From contig NZ_CP033019.1 of assembly GCF_003667705.1 (NCBI RefSeq), positions 6,293,736 to 6,357,735 of the forward strand: a DNA stretch of 64,000 bases. Reading direction: 5' to 3'. Position numbers and translations under genes: made by a program. This DNA is from Janthinobacterium agaricidamnosum (lineage in GTDB: Bacteria > Pseudomonadota > Gammaproteobacteria > Burkholderiales > Burkholderiaceae_D). Of this stretch, positions 8,846-20,000 are shown piece by piece. The notes below the pieces were generated by a model. The model was given only the letters and a program-made list of their open reading frames with translations, made no database searches and was not told the DNA's origin. Each line of letters opens with the position of its first letter. Positions within the stretch are counted from its first letter, which is position 1.

Positions 8846-10837
8846 TTAAAACTCTTCCCACGCATCGCTGGCCGGCGCTTTCGGGCGCGCTGGCGTGGGC
8901 AGCATGGGCTTGTGCGCTGGCTGCCGAGGCTGCTGCTGCTGCTGCTGCTGCTGCGCCGCATGCCCCGTTTCTTCCAGCTTGAAAACGCTGACCACCTGCG
9001 CCAGGCGTCCCGCCTGGTCCTGCAGGGATTGGGCCGCCGCCGCCGCTTCTTCCACCAGCGCTGCATTTTGCTGGGTCGCATCATCCATCTGCGTGACCGT
9101 GGCATTGACTTGCGCGATGCCCTGGCTTTGTTCCTGGCTGGCCGACGCGATCTCTCCCATCAGGTCTGCGACTCTCTGGACGGAGACGACGATGTCCTGC
9201 ATGGTGGTGCCGGCCGAGTCGACCAGCTTGCTGCCCGCTTCCACCTTGCTGCCCGAGTCGACGATCAAGTCCTTGATTTCCCGGGCTGCTGCCGCTGAGC
9301 GTTGCGCCAGGCTGCGCACCTCGGTTGCCACCACGGCAAAGCCGCGGCCCTGTTCGCCCGCGCGGGCCGCCTCGACGGCAGCGTTCAGGGCGAGGATATT
9401 GGTTTGAAAGGCAATGCCGTCGATCACGCCGATAATATCCGCGATCTTGCGCGAACTTTCCGTAATCGCGCCCATCGTCTGCACGACTTGGCCGACCACT
9501 TCGCCGCCCTTGACGGCGTGGCCCGAGGCCGACACCACCAGCTGATTCGCCTGGCGCGCGTTGTCCGCATTCTGTTTCACCGTCGACGTCAGCTCTTCCA
9601 TGGCCGCCGCTGTTTCTTCCAGGCTCGATGCCTGGGCTTCCGTGCGGGCAGACAGGTCCAGGTTGCCCGACGCGATCTGGCTCGATGCACTGGCAATGGC
9701 CCCGGTACTGTCGCGAACTTCGCGTATCGTCACGTTCAGCGACGCGACGAAGCGGTTGAAGGCAGCGGCCAGCGCGCCGACCTCGTCTTCCGATTCCACG
9801 GGCATGCGGCGGCTCAAGTCGCCATTCCCGCTGGCGATTTCACTGAGCATGTCCGCTGCCCGCGCGACGGGCGCGGCGATGGCGCGGCTGATGACATAAA
9901 TGATGCACAGGGCGATACCGCCACCGACCAGGCCGGCAATCAGGGCGGCGATCAGGGCCGAGCGCGTGACATTGCCCAGCACTTCCGCTTCCGGCACTTC
10001 GGCCACCACATATAGATTGAGTTCCGGCACGAAGGACGCGGCGACGAACTGGCGTCCCGCAGGCGCGTCGTAGACGGCGTACGCGTATTTGTTGCCGGTC
10101 AGCAGGCTCTTGCTCAGGCTATCGCTAAATCCGGGTAAATCCTTGAGCAGGTGCTTGCCGTCGGACAGGGCCGTGTCGCGGTGCACCAGCAGCACGCCAT
10201 TGGCGCGCGCCAGGTAGACATGGCCCGTCTGGCCGATCTTGTAGCTGCGGATGGTGTCGGCCAGCGCATTGATGGACAAGCCCAGGCCGGCCGCGATCTG
10301 CTTTCCGCCCGCCGTCTGGCCGCGCGCATTCAGATAGAGCATCAGGTCGCTGGAATTGTCCGCCTTGTCGATATCGAGCGTGTAGGCCTTGTCGCCGGCC
10401 AGCAAGCCATAAAACCACTGGTCGGCGGCCTGGTTCTTGTCCAGGGTGCGCAGCAAGCCTTCCGTGGTGAAGTATTTGCCCGTGCTGGCGGAAGCCCAGT
10501 TGATCGAGGCGGCCTTGTTCTTGTCCTTGACCACGGTAGCGTAGCGCTGGAAGGTGGCGATGCCGCTGTCGGGCAAGCCGGCGTCTTCCCAGTCTTGCAG
10601 ATAGACATCGTTGGCCATGGTTTGCACCACCGACAGGGGTTGGCTGATCTGGCGCAGCACGTCGTTGCGGATCTCGCCCACCTGGGCCGGCAATTCCTGG
10701 CTGACGACGCGCTCGCGCACGTAATCGCTGCTCATGCGCACGCTGAGGAAAGACGAGATCGCCATGAAGAGCAGCAGGCACAAGCCCATGCTGAACAGGA
10801 GTTTTTTCTGGATGGAGAGGCGGCGGAGCAGAGACAT
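8846..10837 (-). CDS. Methyl-accepting chemotaxis protein
   Basis: This 663-residue chemoreceptor sits in the inner membrane. TM1 is at about residues 12-32, then comes a periplasmic dCache-like sensor (about 35-290), TM2 (about 296-317), HAMP (about 318-372) and the cytoplasmic signalling coiled coil. The highly conserved hairpin tip [13 protein letters not shown] is intact. Methylation-site-like Gln/Glu pairs lie on both arms. The tail is a flexible linker with eight consecutive Gln residues, ending in Trp-Glu-Glu-Phe. That resembles the NWETF-type tether which recruits CheR and CheB. No che genes are nearby, so this is an orphan receptor feeding a distant pathway. The ligand is unknown. 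Confidence 0.93.
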   Translation of the reverse strand: MSLLRRLSIQKKLLFSMGLCLLLFMAISSFLSVRMSSDYVRERVVSQELPAQVGEIRNDVLRQISQPLSVVQTMANDVYLQDWEDAGLPDSGIATFQRYATVVKDKNKAASINWASASTGKYFTTEGLLRTLDKNQAADQWFYGLLAGDKAYTLDIDKADNSSDLMLYLNARGQTAGGKQIAAGLGLSINALADTIRSYKIGQTGHVYLARANGVLLVHRDTALSDGKHLLKDLPGFSDSLSKSLLTGNKYAYAVYDAPAGRQFVAASFVPELNLYVVAEVPEAEVLGNVTRSALIAALIAGLVGGGIALCIIYVISRAIAAPVARAADMLSEIASGNGDLSRRMPVESEDEVGALAAAFNRFVASLNVTIREVRDSTGAIASASSQIASGNLDLSARTEAQASSLEETAAAMEELTSTVKQNADNARQANQLVVSASGHAVKGGEVVGQVVQTMGAITESSRKIADIIGVIDGIAFQTNILALNAAVEAARAGEQGRGFAVVATEVRSLAQRSAAAAREIKDLIVDSGSKVEAGSKLVDSAGTTMQDIVVSVQRVADLMGEIASASQEQSQGIAQVNATVTQMDDATQQNAALVEEAAAAAQSLQDQAGRLAQVVSVFKLEETGHAAQQQQQQQQPRQPAHKPMLPTPARPKAPASDAWEEF
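8930..8953. repeat. (CTG)8 trinucleotide repeat inside the chemoreceptor gene
   Basis: Eight perfect CTG units read as eight glutamines on the minus strand, in the linker between the signalling domain and the C-terminal tether of the chemoreceptor. A length change by whole units would keep the frame. Confidence 0.9.
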
Positions 10838-11004
10838 GGAAGACCTTGGAGGATGGCCTGCACAATAGACAGAAAGCGGGCAGGCGAGCGGACAGTATAC
10901 CGGCCGCGCTGCGCGTCCCGCCGCACGAATGCTGCTTTTTGTTTACTTATGTTGCGTTGCGGCAACGTACTTTCCCCATCTGCCCCGCATGGCCGGAAAA
11001 CGCC

Positions 11005-11502
11005 TCAGGCAGGCAAGCCGTGGGCGATCAATTCCAGCGGCAATTCCGTGCTGCACTTGATTTGCTCCATGGAAAAGGCGGACGACACGCCCGTCAGTTG
11101 CGCGGCCTTGATGAGTTTTTTATAAAACGTGTCGTAGCCCTTGATGTCGGTGGTGACGACTTTCAGCAGGTAGTCGATGTCGCCGCTCATGCGGTGAAAT
11201 TCCTGTACCTCGGGTAAGACGATGACGGCGGCGGCGAAGCGGCGCAGCCATTTTTCATCGTGCTGCCCCGTGCGCACGCTGACGAAGACGGTCACGGGCA
11301 AACCCACTTTTTGCCGGTTGACGATGGCCACGCGGCTCTCGATATAGCCGTCTTCCTCGAGGCGCTTGACCCGCTTCCAGCACGGCGTGCTGGACAGGCC
11401 GATCTTTTCGCTGAGGGCGGCGATCGACAGGGTGCCGTCCTGCTGCAGGGCGGCGAGGATGGCGCAGTCGAATTTGTCGAGCGAGGCGTTTGGTGAATTC
11501 AT
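11005..11502 (-). CDS. Lrp/AsnC family transcriptional regulator, DecR-like
   Basis: This 165-residue regulator has an N-terminal winged helix-turn-helix (about residues 10-60), with the family motif Ser-Ser-Thr-Pro-Cys-Trp-Lys-Arg-Val in the recognition helix. A C-terminal RAM ligand-binding domain follows (about 70-150). The Ser-Met-Glu-Gln-Ile-Lys-Cys-Ser-Thr ending closely matches my memory of E. coli DecR (YbaO), the cysteine-responsive activator of cysteine detoxification. It is divergent from a cysteine desulfurase fusion gene across 167 bases, which fits control of cysteine sulfur use. The start chosen is the first ATG consistent with the family length; its ribosome site is weak. Confidence 0.88.
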   Translation of the reverse strand: MNSPNASLDKFDCAILAALQQDGTLSIAALSEKIGLSSTPCWKRVKRLEEDGYIESRVAIVNRQKVGLPVTVFVSVRTGQHDEKWLRRFAAAVIVLPEVQEFHRMSGDIDYLLKVVTTDIKGYDTFYKKLIKAAQLTGVSSAFSMEQIKCSTELPLELIAHGLPA

Positions 11503-11669
11503 TTTAATATTCCGGTTTTTATGGCATGAACATGCTGCATAGTAGCGTAGTTGCAGTGTCTTTTGGCATATCTTCACGGGGACCGGCCGGTAGACTATCG
11601 AGATGGCCCAGCTGCCTGCGCTGCGCCTTTTTAACTGCGCCCTTTTTATAGAATATTCGGACTGCCATC

Positions 11670-13697
11670 ATGAAAGACATCTACCTCGACAGCAATGCCA
11701 CCACTTGCGTGCTGCCCGCCGCCGTTGCCGCCGCCCGGCAAGCGATGGAGCAGGGCTATGGCAACCCCAGCAGCACACATGCGACGGGTTTGCAGGCCAA
11801 GGCCATGATGGATGGCGTGCGCCAGCGTGCCAGCGGCTTGCTGGGCGTGGGCGACGGCCGATTGATGTTCAACAGCGGCGCCACCGAGGGCATCCAGACG
11901 GCCGTGCTGTCGGCCCTGTGTGCGCTGCGCGAACGGCGCGACGCGGGCAAGCGCATCGGCAGCCTGCTGCTGTATGGCGCGACCGAGCACAAGGCCGTGC
12001 CGGAGAGCCTGGCGCACTGGAACCGTTTACTGGGCCTGAAGCTGGAAGTGCGCAAGCTGCCCGTCGATGCGCAGGGGCGCCACGACCTGCAGGCGCTCGA
12101 TGCGCTGATCGGCGAGGCGGCCATGCTGTGCACGATGGCGGCGAATAATGAAACCGGTGTCGTCAGCGATTTGTCCGCCATCGCCCAGCTGCTGCAGGAA
12201 CGCGGTGCCGACGCCTACTGGATGGTCGATTGCGTGCAGGCGCTGGGCAAGCTGAAACTGAACCTGGCCGCCACGCGCATTGACTACGCGCCGTTTTCCG
12301 GCCACAAGCTGTATGCGCCCAAGGGCATCGGCATGCTGTATGTGCGCGCCGGCGCCCCGTTTACGCCCTTGATGATGGGCGGCGGCCAGGAAGCGGGCCT
12401 GCGTTCTGGCACGGAAAACATGGCCGGCATCGCCGCGCTGGGCGCCGTGCTCGCCGCGCTGGACGATGGCAAGACCTTCCGCAGCCACGCCGACCTGGCC
12501 GCGTTCCGCGAGCAGCTGGTGGCCAGCCTGGAACACGCTTTCCCCGGCATCGTGTTCAATATGCCGTTCGATCTGTCCTTGCCGACGACGCTCAATTTTT
12601 CCGTGCCGGGCCTGTCCTCGAAAGAGCTGCTGGACCTGTTCGACGCGGCGCGCGTGCGCGTCAGCTCTGGCAGCGCCTGTTCCGCCGCCAAGGCGCTGCC
12701 AAGTTATGTGCTGGAAGCGATGCACGTGCCGCAATGGCGCGCCAGTTCCGCCATCCGGCTGTCGTTCGGTCCCCTGATCGATGCGGCGACGGTCGCTTCC
12801 GCCTGCGCGCGCATCGAGCGCTGCGGCGAAGCGCTGCGCAGCAGCTGTCTGCTGCCGTCGGCGCTGGCGCCATCGCCGCAGGACGGCATAATCCAGCTGA
12901 GCGTCGACGGCCAGTGCACCTGGCTGCTCAGCGACGCCGCCAGCGCCAGTTGCGTCGTCATCGATCCCGCCGCCGCGCTCGTGCCGCGTCTGGCCGCTTT
13001 CATCCGCTGCCAGCACCTGGCCTTGCGCGCCATCGTGCACACGACGGCGCCAGCGGACCATGGCGCCGCGCGTCTGGCGCTGCTGCAGGAACTCGCTATC
13101 GAGCAGGTGGGCCGCGTCGATATCGATGGCGAGCTGGCGCTGGGCCGGCAGCGGCTGCGCCGCATCGAGTGCGGCGAAACCCATGTGTACCTGCTGGAGC
13201 AGCGCTTCGCCTTCATCGGCTCCCTGGCGCCCGAGGCGTTGACCCCCTTGCTGGATGCGGCGCTGCTGACGCAGGACACCGTGCTGTGCGCGTCCGGCGA
13301 CGACGGCAGCATCTGCGGCACCGTGCGCACGGTGCAGAACGGTAGCGTGCCGGCCGCCGAACTGCAGCTCGACGCGGCCGCCTTGCCCGCCTTCCTGCGC
13401 CAGCATCCCGACGCCATCCTGATCGACGTGCGCGAAGCGTATGAACACGCGGCGTGCGCCGGCACCGTGTTCGAGGGCTGCGAAGTGCGCAGCGTACCGC
13501 TGAGCCGCTTGGCGGGGCAGGTGGCGGCCTGGCTGCAGCAGCCGCAGCGCCCGCTGGTGTTTTTCTGCCGCAGCGGCAACCGCAGCGCACGGGCCGCCGC
13601 CTGCCTGCGCCGCCTCGGTCACGGCGCGGCATGGCAACTCAACGGCGGCATGGCGATGGCGGAGGCGACGCGCCATCCGCTGGCGATTGCGGCCTGA
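11670..13697 (+). CDS. Three-domain fusion: cysteine desulfurase, MBL-like domain, rhodanese
   Basis: This 675-residue protein joins three sulfur-related modules. Residues 1-390 are an IscS/NifS-type PLP aminotransferase-V fold. K213 lies in a Ser-Gly-His-Lys motif (PLP lysine) and C337 in Ser-Gly-Ser-Ala-Cys-Ser (persulfide cysteine). Residues about 400-560 look like a shrunken metallo-beta-lactamase fold, in which the expected HxHxDH reads His-Thr-Thr-Ala-Pro-Ala-Asp-His (457-464), so metal binding is doubtful. Residues about 565-670 are a rhodanese with C633 in a Cys-Arg-Ser-Gly-Asn-Arg loop. The layout suggests that sulfur taken from cysteine is passed to the rhodanese Cys. It is not part of an isc or suf operon. 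A DecR-like regulator is divergent. Confidence 0.87.
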   Translation: MKDIYLDSNATTCVLPAAVAAARQAMEQGYGNPSSTHATGLQAKAMMDGVRQRASGLLGVGDGRLMFNSGATEGIQTAVLSALCALRERRDAGKRIGSLLLYGATEHKAVPESLAHWNRLLGLKLEVRKLPVDAQGRHDLQALDALIGEAAMLCTMAANNETGVVSDLSAIAQLLQERGADAYWMVDCVQALGKLKLNLAATRIDYAPFSGHKLYAPKGIGMLYVRAGAPFTPLMMGGGQEAGLRSGTENMAGIAALGAVLAALDDGKTFRSHADLAAFREQLVASLEHAFPGIVFNMPFDLSLPTTLNFSVPGLSSKELLDLFDAARVRVSSGSACSAAKALPSYVLEAMHVPQWRASSAIRLSFGPLIDAATVASACARIERCGEALRSSCLLPSALAPSPQDGIIQLSVDGQCTWLLSDAASASCVVIDPAAALVPRLAAFIRCQHLALRAIVHTTAPADHGAARLALLQELAIEQVGRVDIDGELALGRQRLRRIECGETHVYLLEQRFAFIGSLAPEALTPLLDAALLTQDTVLCASGDDGSICGTVRTVQNGSVPAAELQLDAAALPAFLRQHPDAILIDVREAYEHAACAGTVFEGCEVRSVPLSRLAGQVAAWLQQPQRPLVFFCRSGNRSARAAACLRRLGHGAAWQLNGGMAMAEATRHPLAIAA

Positions 13698-14041
13698 ACT
13701 GCTTGAACTTTCTTTCATGAAATATTGCACCGTGCCATCATCGGCACGGTGCATGTCGCGCCTTTTCTCCCGTTCATTTCCCACCGGCATTTTTCTGCCA
13801 TTCAACACGCTGATTTCTTTGTTGAAACGTCCCTAAAACACGGAGTATGTACGCTAGCGCACGGTCTTGCCTGCGTCGCCCTCCTACGATGAAGTTCAGA
13901 AAATCTCCCTATACCCTGAGATTCGTCGCAACGCTCCGGCGCTTCGCTTTCCGTCTTCGCCAGTGTCCGATCGTGTTCTTCCAGACTGGGCCCGCATGAC
14001 GGTGGCCGCTGGCTGCCTGCGCGCACCTAGCGAGGCTAAAG
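13698..14041. other. Intergenic region between the desulfurase fusion and the glucan synthase
   Basis: No convincing gene lies in these 344 bases. An 11-base-pair perfect hairpin (13726-13736 with 13743-13753, six-base loop) follows the desulfurase stop. It has only a short, delayed T run at 13764-13767, so it is a weak terminator at best. A possible promoter for the glucan synthase is TTGAAA at 13822-13827, an 18-base spacer and TATGTA at 13846-13851. Confidence 0.5.
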
Positions 14042-17000
14042 TTGAAAGAGTACACAGCAGTTGTCACGCAGCAGATCAAGGAACAGGTTTCCAAAGTCAA
14101 AGAAATCTTCCGCGACCATTCCCTTGCACCGGACACCTTCGACGCCGCGCGCGACGATGCCTTGCCCCTGCGTTCCGAGTTATTCAGCGCCATGCAGATG
14201 GCCGCCCACGGCAAGCACGTGGCCGCCGGCCATGCGGTGGGCAGGCATCATGGCCGCGACCGCCTGTTGGCGCGCCTGGCCGACAATGCGGCCCTCATCA
14301 CGGCCACCGTCAACGAACTGACGGCGACTGTCAAAAGCGGGCGCCAGGTCACGCCCGCCTCGGAGTGGCTGCTCGATAATTTTTATCTGATCGAAGAGCA
14401 GATCCGCACCACGCGGCGCCACTTGCCGAAGAATTACAGCAAGGAGTTGCCACGGCTGAGTTCCGGCGTGGATGCGGGCTGCCCGCGCGTGTATAAAATC
14501 GCGCTGGAAATCATCTCGCACGGCGATGGCAGGGTCGACCTGGAAAACCTCTGCCACTTCGTCGAGGCTTACCAGGACGTGGCCACCTTGACCCTGGGTG
14601 AACTGTGGGCCGTGCCCATCATGCTGCGCCTGGCGCTGATCGAAAACCTGCGCCGCGTTGCCGCGCGCGTGGCCGACGACCGCATGCAGCGCGACCTGGC
14701 CAACACCTGGGCCGACCAGATGACGGAGATCGCCGAGCGCAATCCCAGCGGCTTGATCCTGCTCGTGGCGGACATGGCCCGTTCGAATCCCCCGATGACC
14801 AGCGCCTTCGTGGCCGAATTGTCGCGCCGCCTGCAGGGACAGAGTTCCTCGCTGACCCTGGCGCTGTCGTGGCTGACGCACAAGCTGGCCGAGTCGGGCC
14901 TCACCATCGAGCAGCAGATCCAGTCCGAGATCGGGCAGCAGGCGGCCGACCAGGTATCGATCGCCAACAGCATCGGCAGCCTGCGTTTTCTCGGCACCAT
15001 GGATTGGCAGGAGTTCGTCGAGACCATGAGCGTGGTCGAGCAAACCTTGCGCCTGGACCCGGCCGGCACATATGGCTTGATGGATTTCGCCACGCGCGAC
15101 AGCTACCGCCACGCCATCGAACGCATCGCCAAGCGCAGCGCGCGCAGCGAAGTGGAAGTGGCCGAGATGGCGGTGCAGCTGGCGCACACGCACGGCAATG
15201 GCAATGACGCGCGCCGCGGCCACATCGGCTTTTACCTGGTCGGGCGCGGCGTGCTGGTACTGGAAAAGCAGGCTGGCGCCAGACTGCCGTTCATCGAGGC
15301 GCTGCAGCATACGGCGCGCGCCGCGCCGCTGGCCAGCTATCTGGGCGCCATTGCGTTCCTGACCCTGGCGACGAGCGCCTTGCTGCTCGAGCGCGCCGTG
15401 CGCCATGGCGTGCAGGGCTGGCCCCTGGCGGCGCTGGGCGCGCTGGCGCTGCTGGGCAGCAGCCAGCTGGCCGTGGCCGTGGTGAACTGGCTGGCAACCC
15501 TGATGACGTCGCCGCATCCGCTGCCGCGCATGGATTACCGGTCCGGCATTCCGTCCGATGCGCGCGGCATCGTCGTGGTGCCGACCTTGATCTACAGCGC
15601 GGAAAACGTGGCGGCCCTGTGCGAGGCGCTGGAAGTGCGTTATCTCGCCAACCGCGACCCGAACCTGCGTTTCTGCCTGCTGACGGATTTTGTCGACGCG
15701 CAGGCGCAAACCCTGCCCGGCGACGAAGCCCTGCTGAACCAGGCGCAGGAGACCATCCGTGGCCTGAACGAGAAATACCGCGTGGAGGGAGCCGAGTTCA
15801 AGGACAACGGCGACCCGGCCGATCCGGAAGAGCTGGGCCATGCGGGGCCGTTCCTGCTGCTGCATCGTCCGCGCCTGTGGAATTCGCAGCAAAACGCGTG
15901 GATGGGGCAAGAGCGCAAGCGCGGCAAATTGTCCGACCTGCACGCGTTTTTGCGCGGCGGCGCGCGCGACAAATTCTCGCTGGTGGAAGGCGAGTTGCGC
16001 GGCCTGCGTACGATCAAGTACGTGATCACGCTCGACACCGATACGCAGCTGCCGCGCGACGCGGCGCGCGAATTCATCGCCACCATGATGCACCCGCTGA
16101 ACCGTCCCGTGCTCGACGCGGCCGGCACGCGCGTGGTGGCCGGCTACGGCATCCTGCAGCCGCGCGTGGCCGTGGCCCTGCCCAGCGCGAACGCGTCGCG
16201 CTACGAGCTGCTGTGCGGCGGCGAACCGGGCATCGACCCGTACACGCGCACCGTGTCCGACCTGTACCAGGACGTGTTTTATGAAGGCTCGTTCATCGGC
16301 AAGGGCATCTATGACCTCGACATGTTCGAGCGCGTGCTGGGCCAGCGGCTGCCCGACAATAAAATCCTCAGCCACGATTTGCTGGAAGGCTGTTATTTGC
16401 GCGCCGGCCTGCTCAGCGACTCGCAGCTGTATGAAGAATATCCGGCCCGCTACGACGCCGACGTCAGCCGCCGCCAGCGCTGGATCCGCGGCGACTGGCA
16501 GCTGATCGGCTGGCTGCTGGGCCGGGTGCCGGGCCGCGCCGGCAAGCGCGAACGCAATCCTTTGTCGATGCTGTCGCGGTGGAAGCTGTTCGACAACCTG
16601 CGCCGCAGCGTCGTGGCGCCGGCCACCACCGTGTCCCTGTTGCTGGTGTGGGGCTTCCTGCCGCACGTGGCCTTCTGGAGCGCGGCCGTGCTGGCCATCA
16701 TCTTCCTGCCGCCCGTGTTTTCGGCCCTGTACGATCTGCTGCGCAAACCGCGCGACACCCTGTGGCGCCAGCATCTGGCCGCGTTCGAACGGCGCTGCGG
16801 CGTGCAGTTTTCGCACGCCATGCTGACCCTCGTCTTCCTGCCGTATGAAGCGTGGATCAGCCTGGACGCCATCGCGCGCACGCTGTGGCGCCTCGGTGTG
16901 TCGCACAAGCATTTGCTCGATTGGCGCGCCTCGAACCTGCACAGCTCTTCCGGCAGTCAAGCCGACAGCTGGCGCGCCATGTGGTGCTCGCCCGCGCTGG

Positions 17001-20000
17001 CGCTGGCCACCTTCGGCGCCTTGCTCTACTGGCGCCCGGCCGCCTTGCCGGCCGCCGCCGTGGTACTGCTGCTGTGGCTGGCCGCGCCCGCCATCGCCTG
17101 GTGGATCAGTCGCCCCATCGAGCGGGCCGTGGCGCGCCTGTCGGCCGAGCAGGGGCGTTTCCTGCATGGCGTGGCGCGCAAGACCTGGGCGTATTTCGAT
17201 ACCTTCGTCGGGCCGGACGACCACTGGCTGCCGCCCGATAACATGCAGGAACACCCGAACCTCGTGGTGGCGCACCGCACTTCGCCGACGAATATCGGCC
17301 TGGCGCTGCTGGCCAACCTGACGGCCTACGATTTCGGCTACATCACCCTCGGCCAGTTGATCGAGCGCAGCCGCGCTACCCTGCACAGCATGGGCGAGCT
17401 GGAACGCTTCCAGGGCCATTTCTATAACTGGTACGACACGCAAACGCTTAAGGCGCTGCAGCCGATGTACATCTCGACGGTCGACAGCGGCAACCTGGCC
17501 GGCCATCTGCTGACCTTGCAGCCGGGACTGGTGGAACTGTACGACGCTCCCATCATCGGCGCGCAAGTGGTGCAGGGCATCCGCACGACGGCGCAGGTGC
17601 TGCAGGAATTCATCGCCGCCGAAGGCGAGGGCAAGGCCATGCGCGAGAGCATGAGCCTGTTGCAGGCGTCCGCCGCGCCCGCCACCCTGGCCGAATGGCA
17701 TGCTTATCTCGCCGCCGCGAATGGCGCGGCCGATGCGCTGCTGTCGCTGACCCTGCACAGCGAGGATGGCGAGCTGTCCATGTGGACGGGCGCGCTGGCG
17801 CGCCAGTGCCGCGCGGCGCTGGCCGAATTGCTGCAACTGGCGCCGTGGGCGGCGCAGGCGGGTGTCGATCCTGCTTGGCTGCGCGTGCCGACCCTGCGCG
17901 AACTGGCCAACCTGGAGGTGCCCGAAGGCACGCCATCCGAGCTGGCCGCCCTGCTGGCGCAAGGCCGCGAACAGGCGGGCCGCCACATGCGCGACATCGC
18001 CCACGCGGCGGGCCAGGCGCGCGACTTCGCGCAGATCGAATACGGTTTCCTGTACAACCCGTCGACCAAGCTGCTGGCCATCGGCTACAACGTCAGCGAA
18101 CGGCGCCTGGACCCCAGCTACTACGATTTATTGGCTTCCGAAGTGCGTCTGGCCAGCTTCATCGCCATCGCCCAAGGGCAGCTGCCGCAGGAGCACTGGT
18201 TCGCCCTGGGCCGCCAGTTGTGCATGGTGGCCGGCCAGCCCGTGCTGCTGTCGTGGAGCGGTTCGATGTTCGAGTACCTGATGCCGCTGCTCGTGATGCC
18301 GAACTACCCGAACACCCTGCTCGACCAGACCTACCATTCCGTCATCGAGGCGCAGATCGATTACGGGCGCCAGCGCGACGTGCCGTGGGGGATTTCCGAA
18401 TCCGGCTACAACACGGTCGACGCCAGCCTGAATTACCAGTACCGCGCCTTTGGCGTGCCCGGCCTGGGCCTGAAGCGGGGCCTGGCCGACGACCTGGTGG
18501 TGGCGCCGTACGCCAGCATGATGGGCCTGATGGTGCAGCCGGAAGCGTCGTGCCAGAACCTGCAGCGCATGCAGGCGGCCGGCTACATGGGTCGCTACGG
18601 CTTTTTTGAAGCGATCGATTTCACCACCGCGCGCCTGCCGCGCGGGCAGGGCAGCGCCGTCATCCGGTCCTTCATGGTGCACCACCAGGGCATGGGCTTT
18701 CTGGCCCTCAGCTACCTGCTGCACGACCGGCCGATGCAGCGCCGTTTCGAGTCCGATCCGCTGCTGCAATCGGCCTTGCTGGTGCTGCAGGAACGCACGC
18801 CGCAGGCCGGCGCGTTTTACTCGAACACGGCCGAACTGGCAGTGCTGCGCAGCGGCGCGCCCGAGCAGGCCATGCCGATGCGCATCCTCACGCAGGCCAA
18901 CAGCGCCGTGCCCGAAACGCAGCTGCTGTCAAACGGCCGCTACCACGTCATGGTGAGCAATGCGGGCGGCAGCTACAGCCGCTGGAAAGACCTGTCCGTG
19001 ACGCGCTGGCGCGAAGACAGCACGCGCGACAACTGGGGCAATTTCTGCTACCTGCGCGACCTCGACGACGGTGAAGTCTGGTCCACCATGTACCAGCCGA
19101 CCCTGGCCGAACCGAAGAAATACGAAGTGATTTTTTCGGAAGGGCGGGCCGAGTTCCGCCGTGCCGACCATGGCCTCGACCTGTACACGGAAATCGTCGT
19201 CTCGCCCGAGGACGACATCGAAATCCGCCGCACGCGCATCAGCAATAATTCGAACCGCCAGCGGCGCATCGAGATCACCAGTTTTGCCGAAGTGGTGATG
19301 GCGCCGGCGGCGGCCGATGCGGCCCATCCCGCATTCAGCAAGCTGTTCGTGCAGACGGAAATCCTCGCGCATGAAAAGGCGATTTTATGCACGCGCCGGC
19401 CCCGCTCGAAAGACGAGCAGATGCCGTGGCTGCTGCATGTGATGACGGTGCACGATATCGAGCGCTACGAAGTGTCGTTCGAGACGGACCGCGCGCGCTT
19501 CATCGGCCGCGGCAACACGGCGCAGCTGCCGCAGGCGCTGCAGGACGACGGGCCGCTCAGCGGCGGCCACGGCTCCGTGCTCGACCCCATCGTGGCCATC
19601 CGCTACGTCATCACGCTCGAACCCGACCAGGCCGTCACCGTCGACAGCGTCACCGGCATGGTGGAGCAGCGCGAGGCGGCGCTGCACCTGATCGACAAAT
19701 ACCAGGACCGCCATCTGGCCGACCGGGTCTTCGAACTGGCCTGGACGCACAGCCAGGTGGTGCTGCGCCAGTTGAACGCCAGCGAAGCGGACGCGCAGCT
19801 GTATGCGCGCCTGGCCAACGCAGTGATCTACCCGAATGCGGCCCTGCGCGCGGAAGCGAGCATCCTGATCAAGAACCAGCGCGGCCAGTCCGGCCTGTGG
19901 GCGTATGCGATTTCCGGCGACCTGCCCATCGTGCTGCTGCAGATACGCGACGCGGCCAATATCGAACTGGCGCGCCAGATGGTGCAGGCCCATGCCTATT

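Noticed and set aside
12027..13808. Long minus-strand open frame across the desulfurase fusion
   Set aside because: Its composition is that of a shadow frame, and the plus strand has three recognisable domains with catalytic residues.
13867..14379. Possible gene ahead of and overlapping the glucan synthase start
   Set aside because: It has no ribosome site, no domain, and overlaps the true gene by over 300 bases in another frame.
14180..18004. Very long open frame on the minus strand inside the glucan synthase (over 1,200 codons)
   Set aside because: It is the mirror of a GC-rich coding region, is His/Gln/Arg-rich without recognisable domains, and the opposite strand encodes a complete known enzyme.
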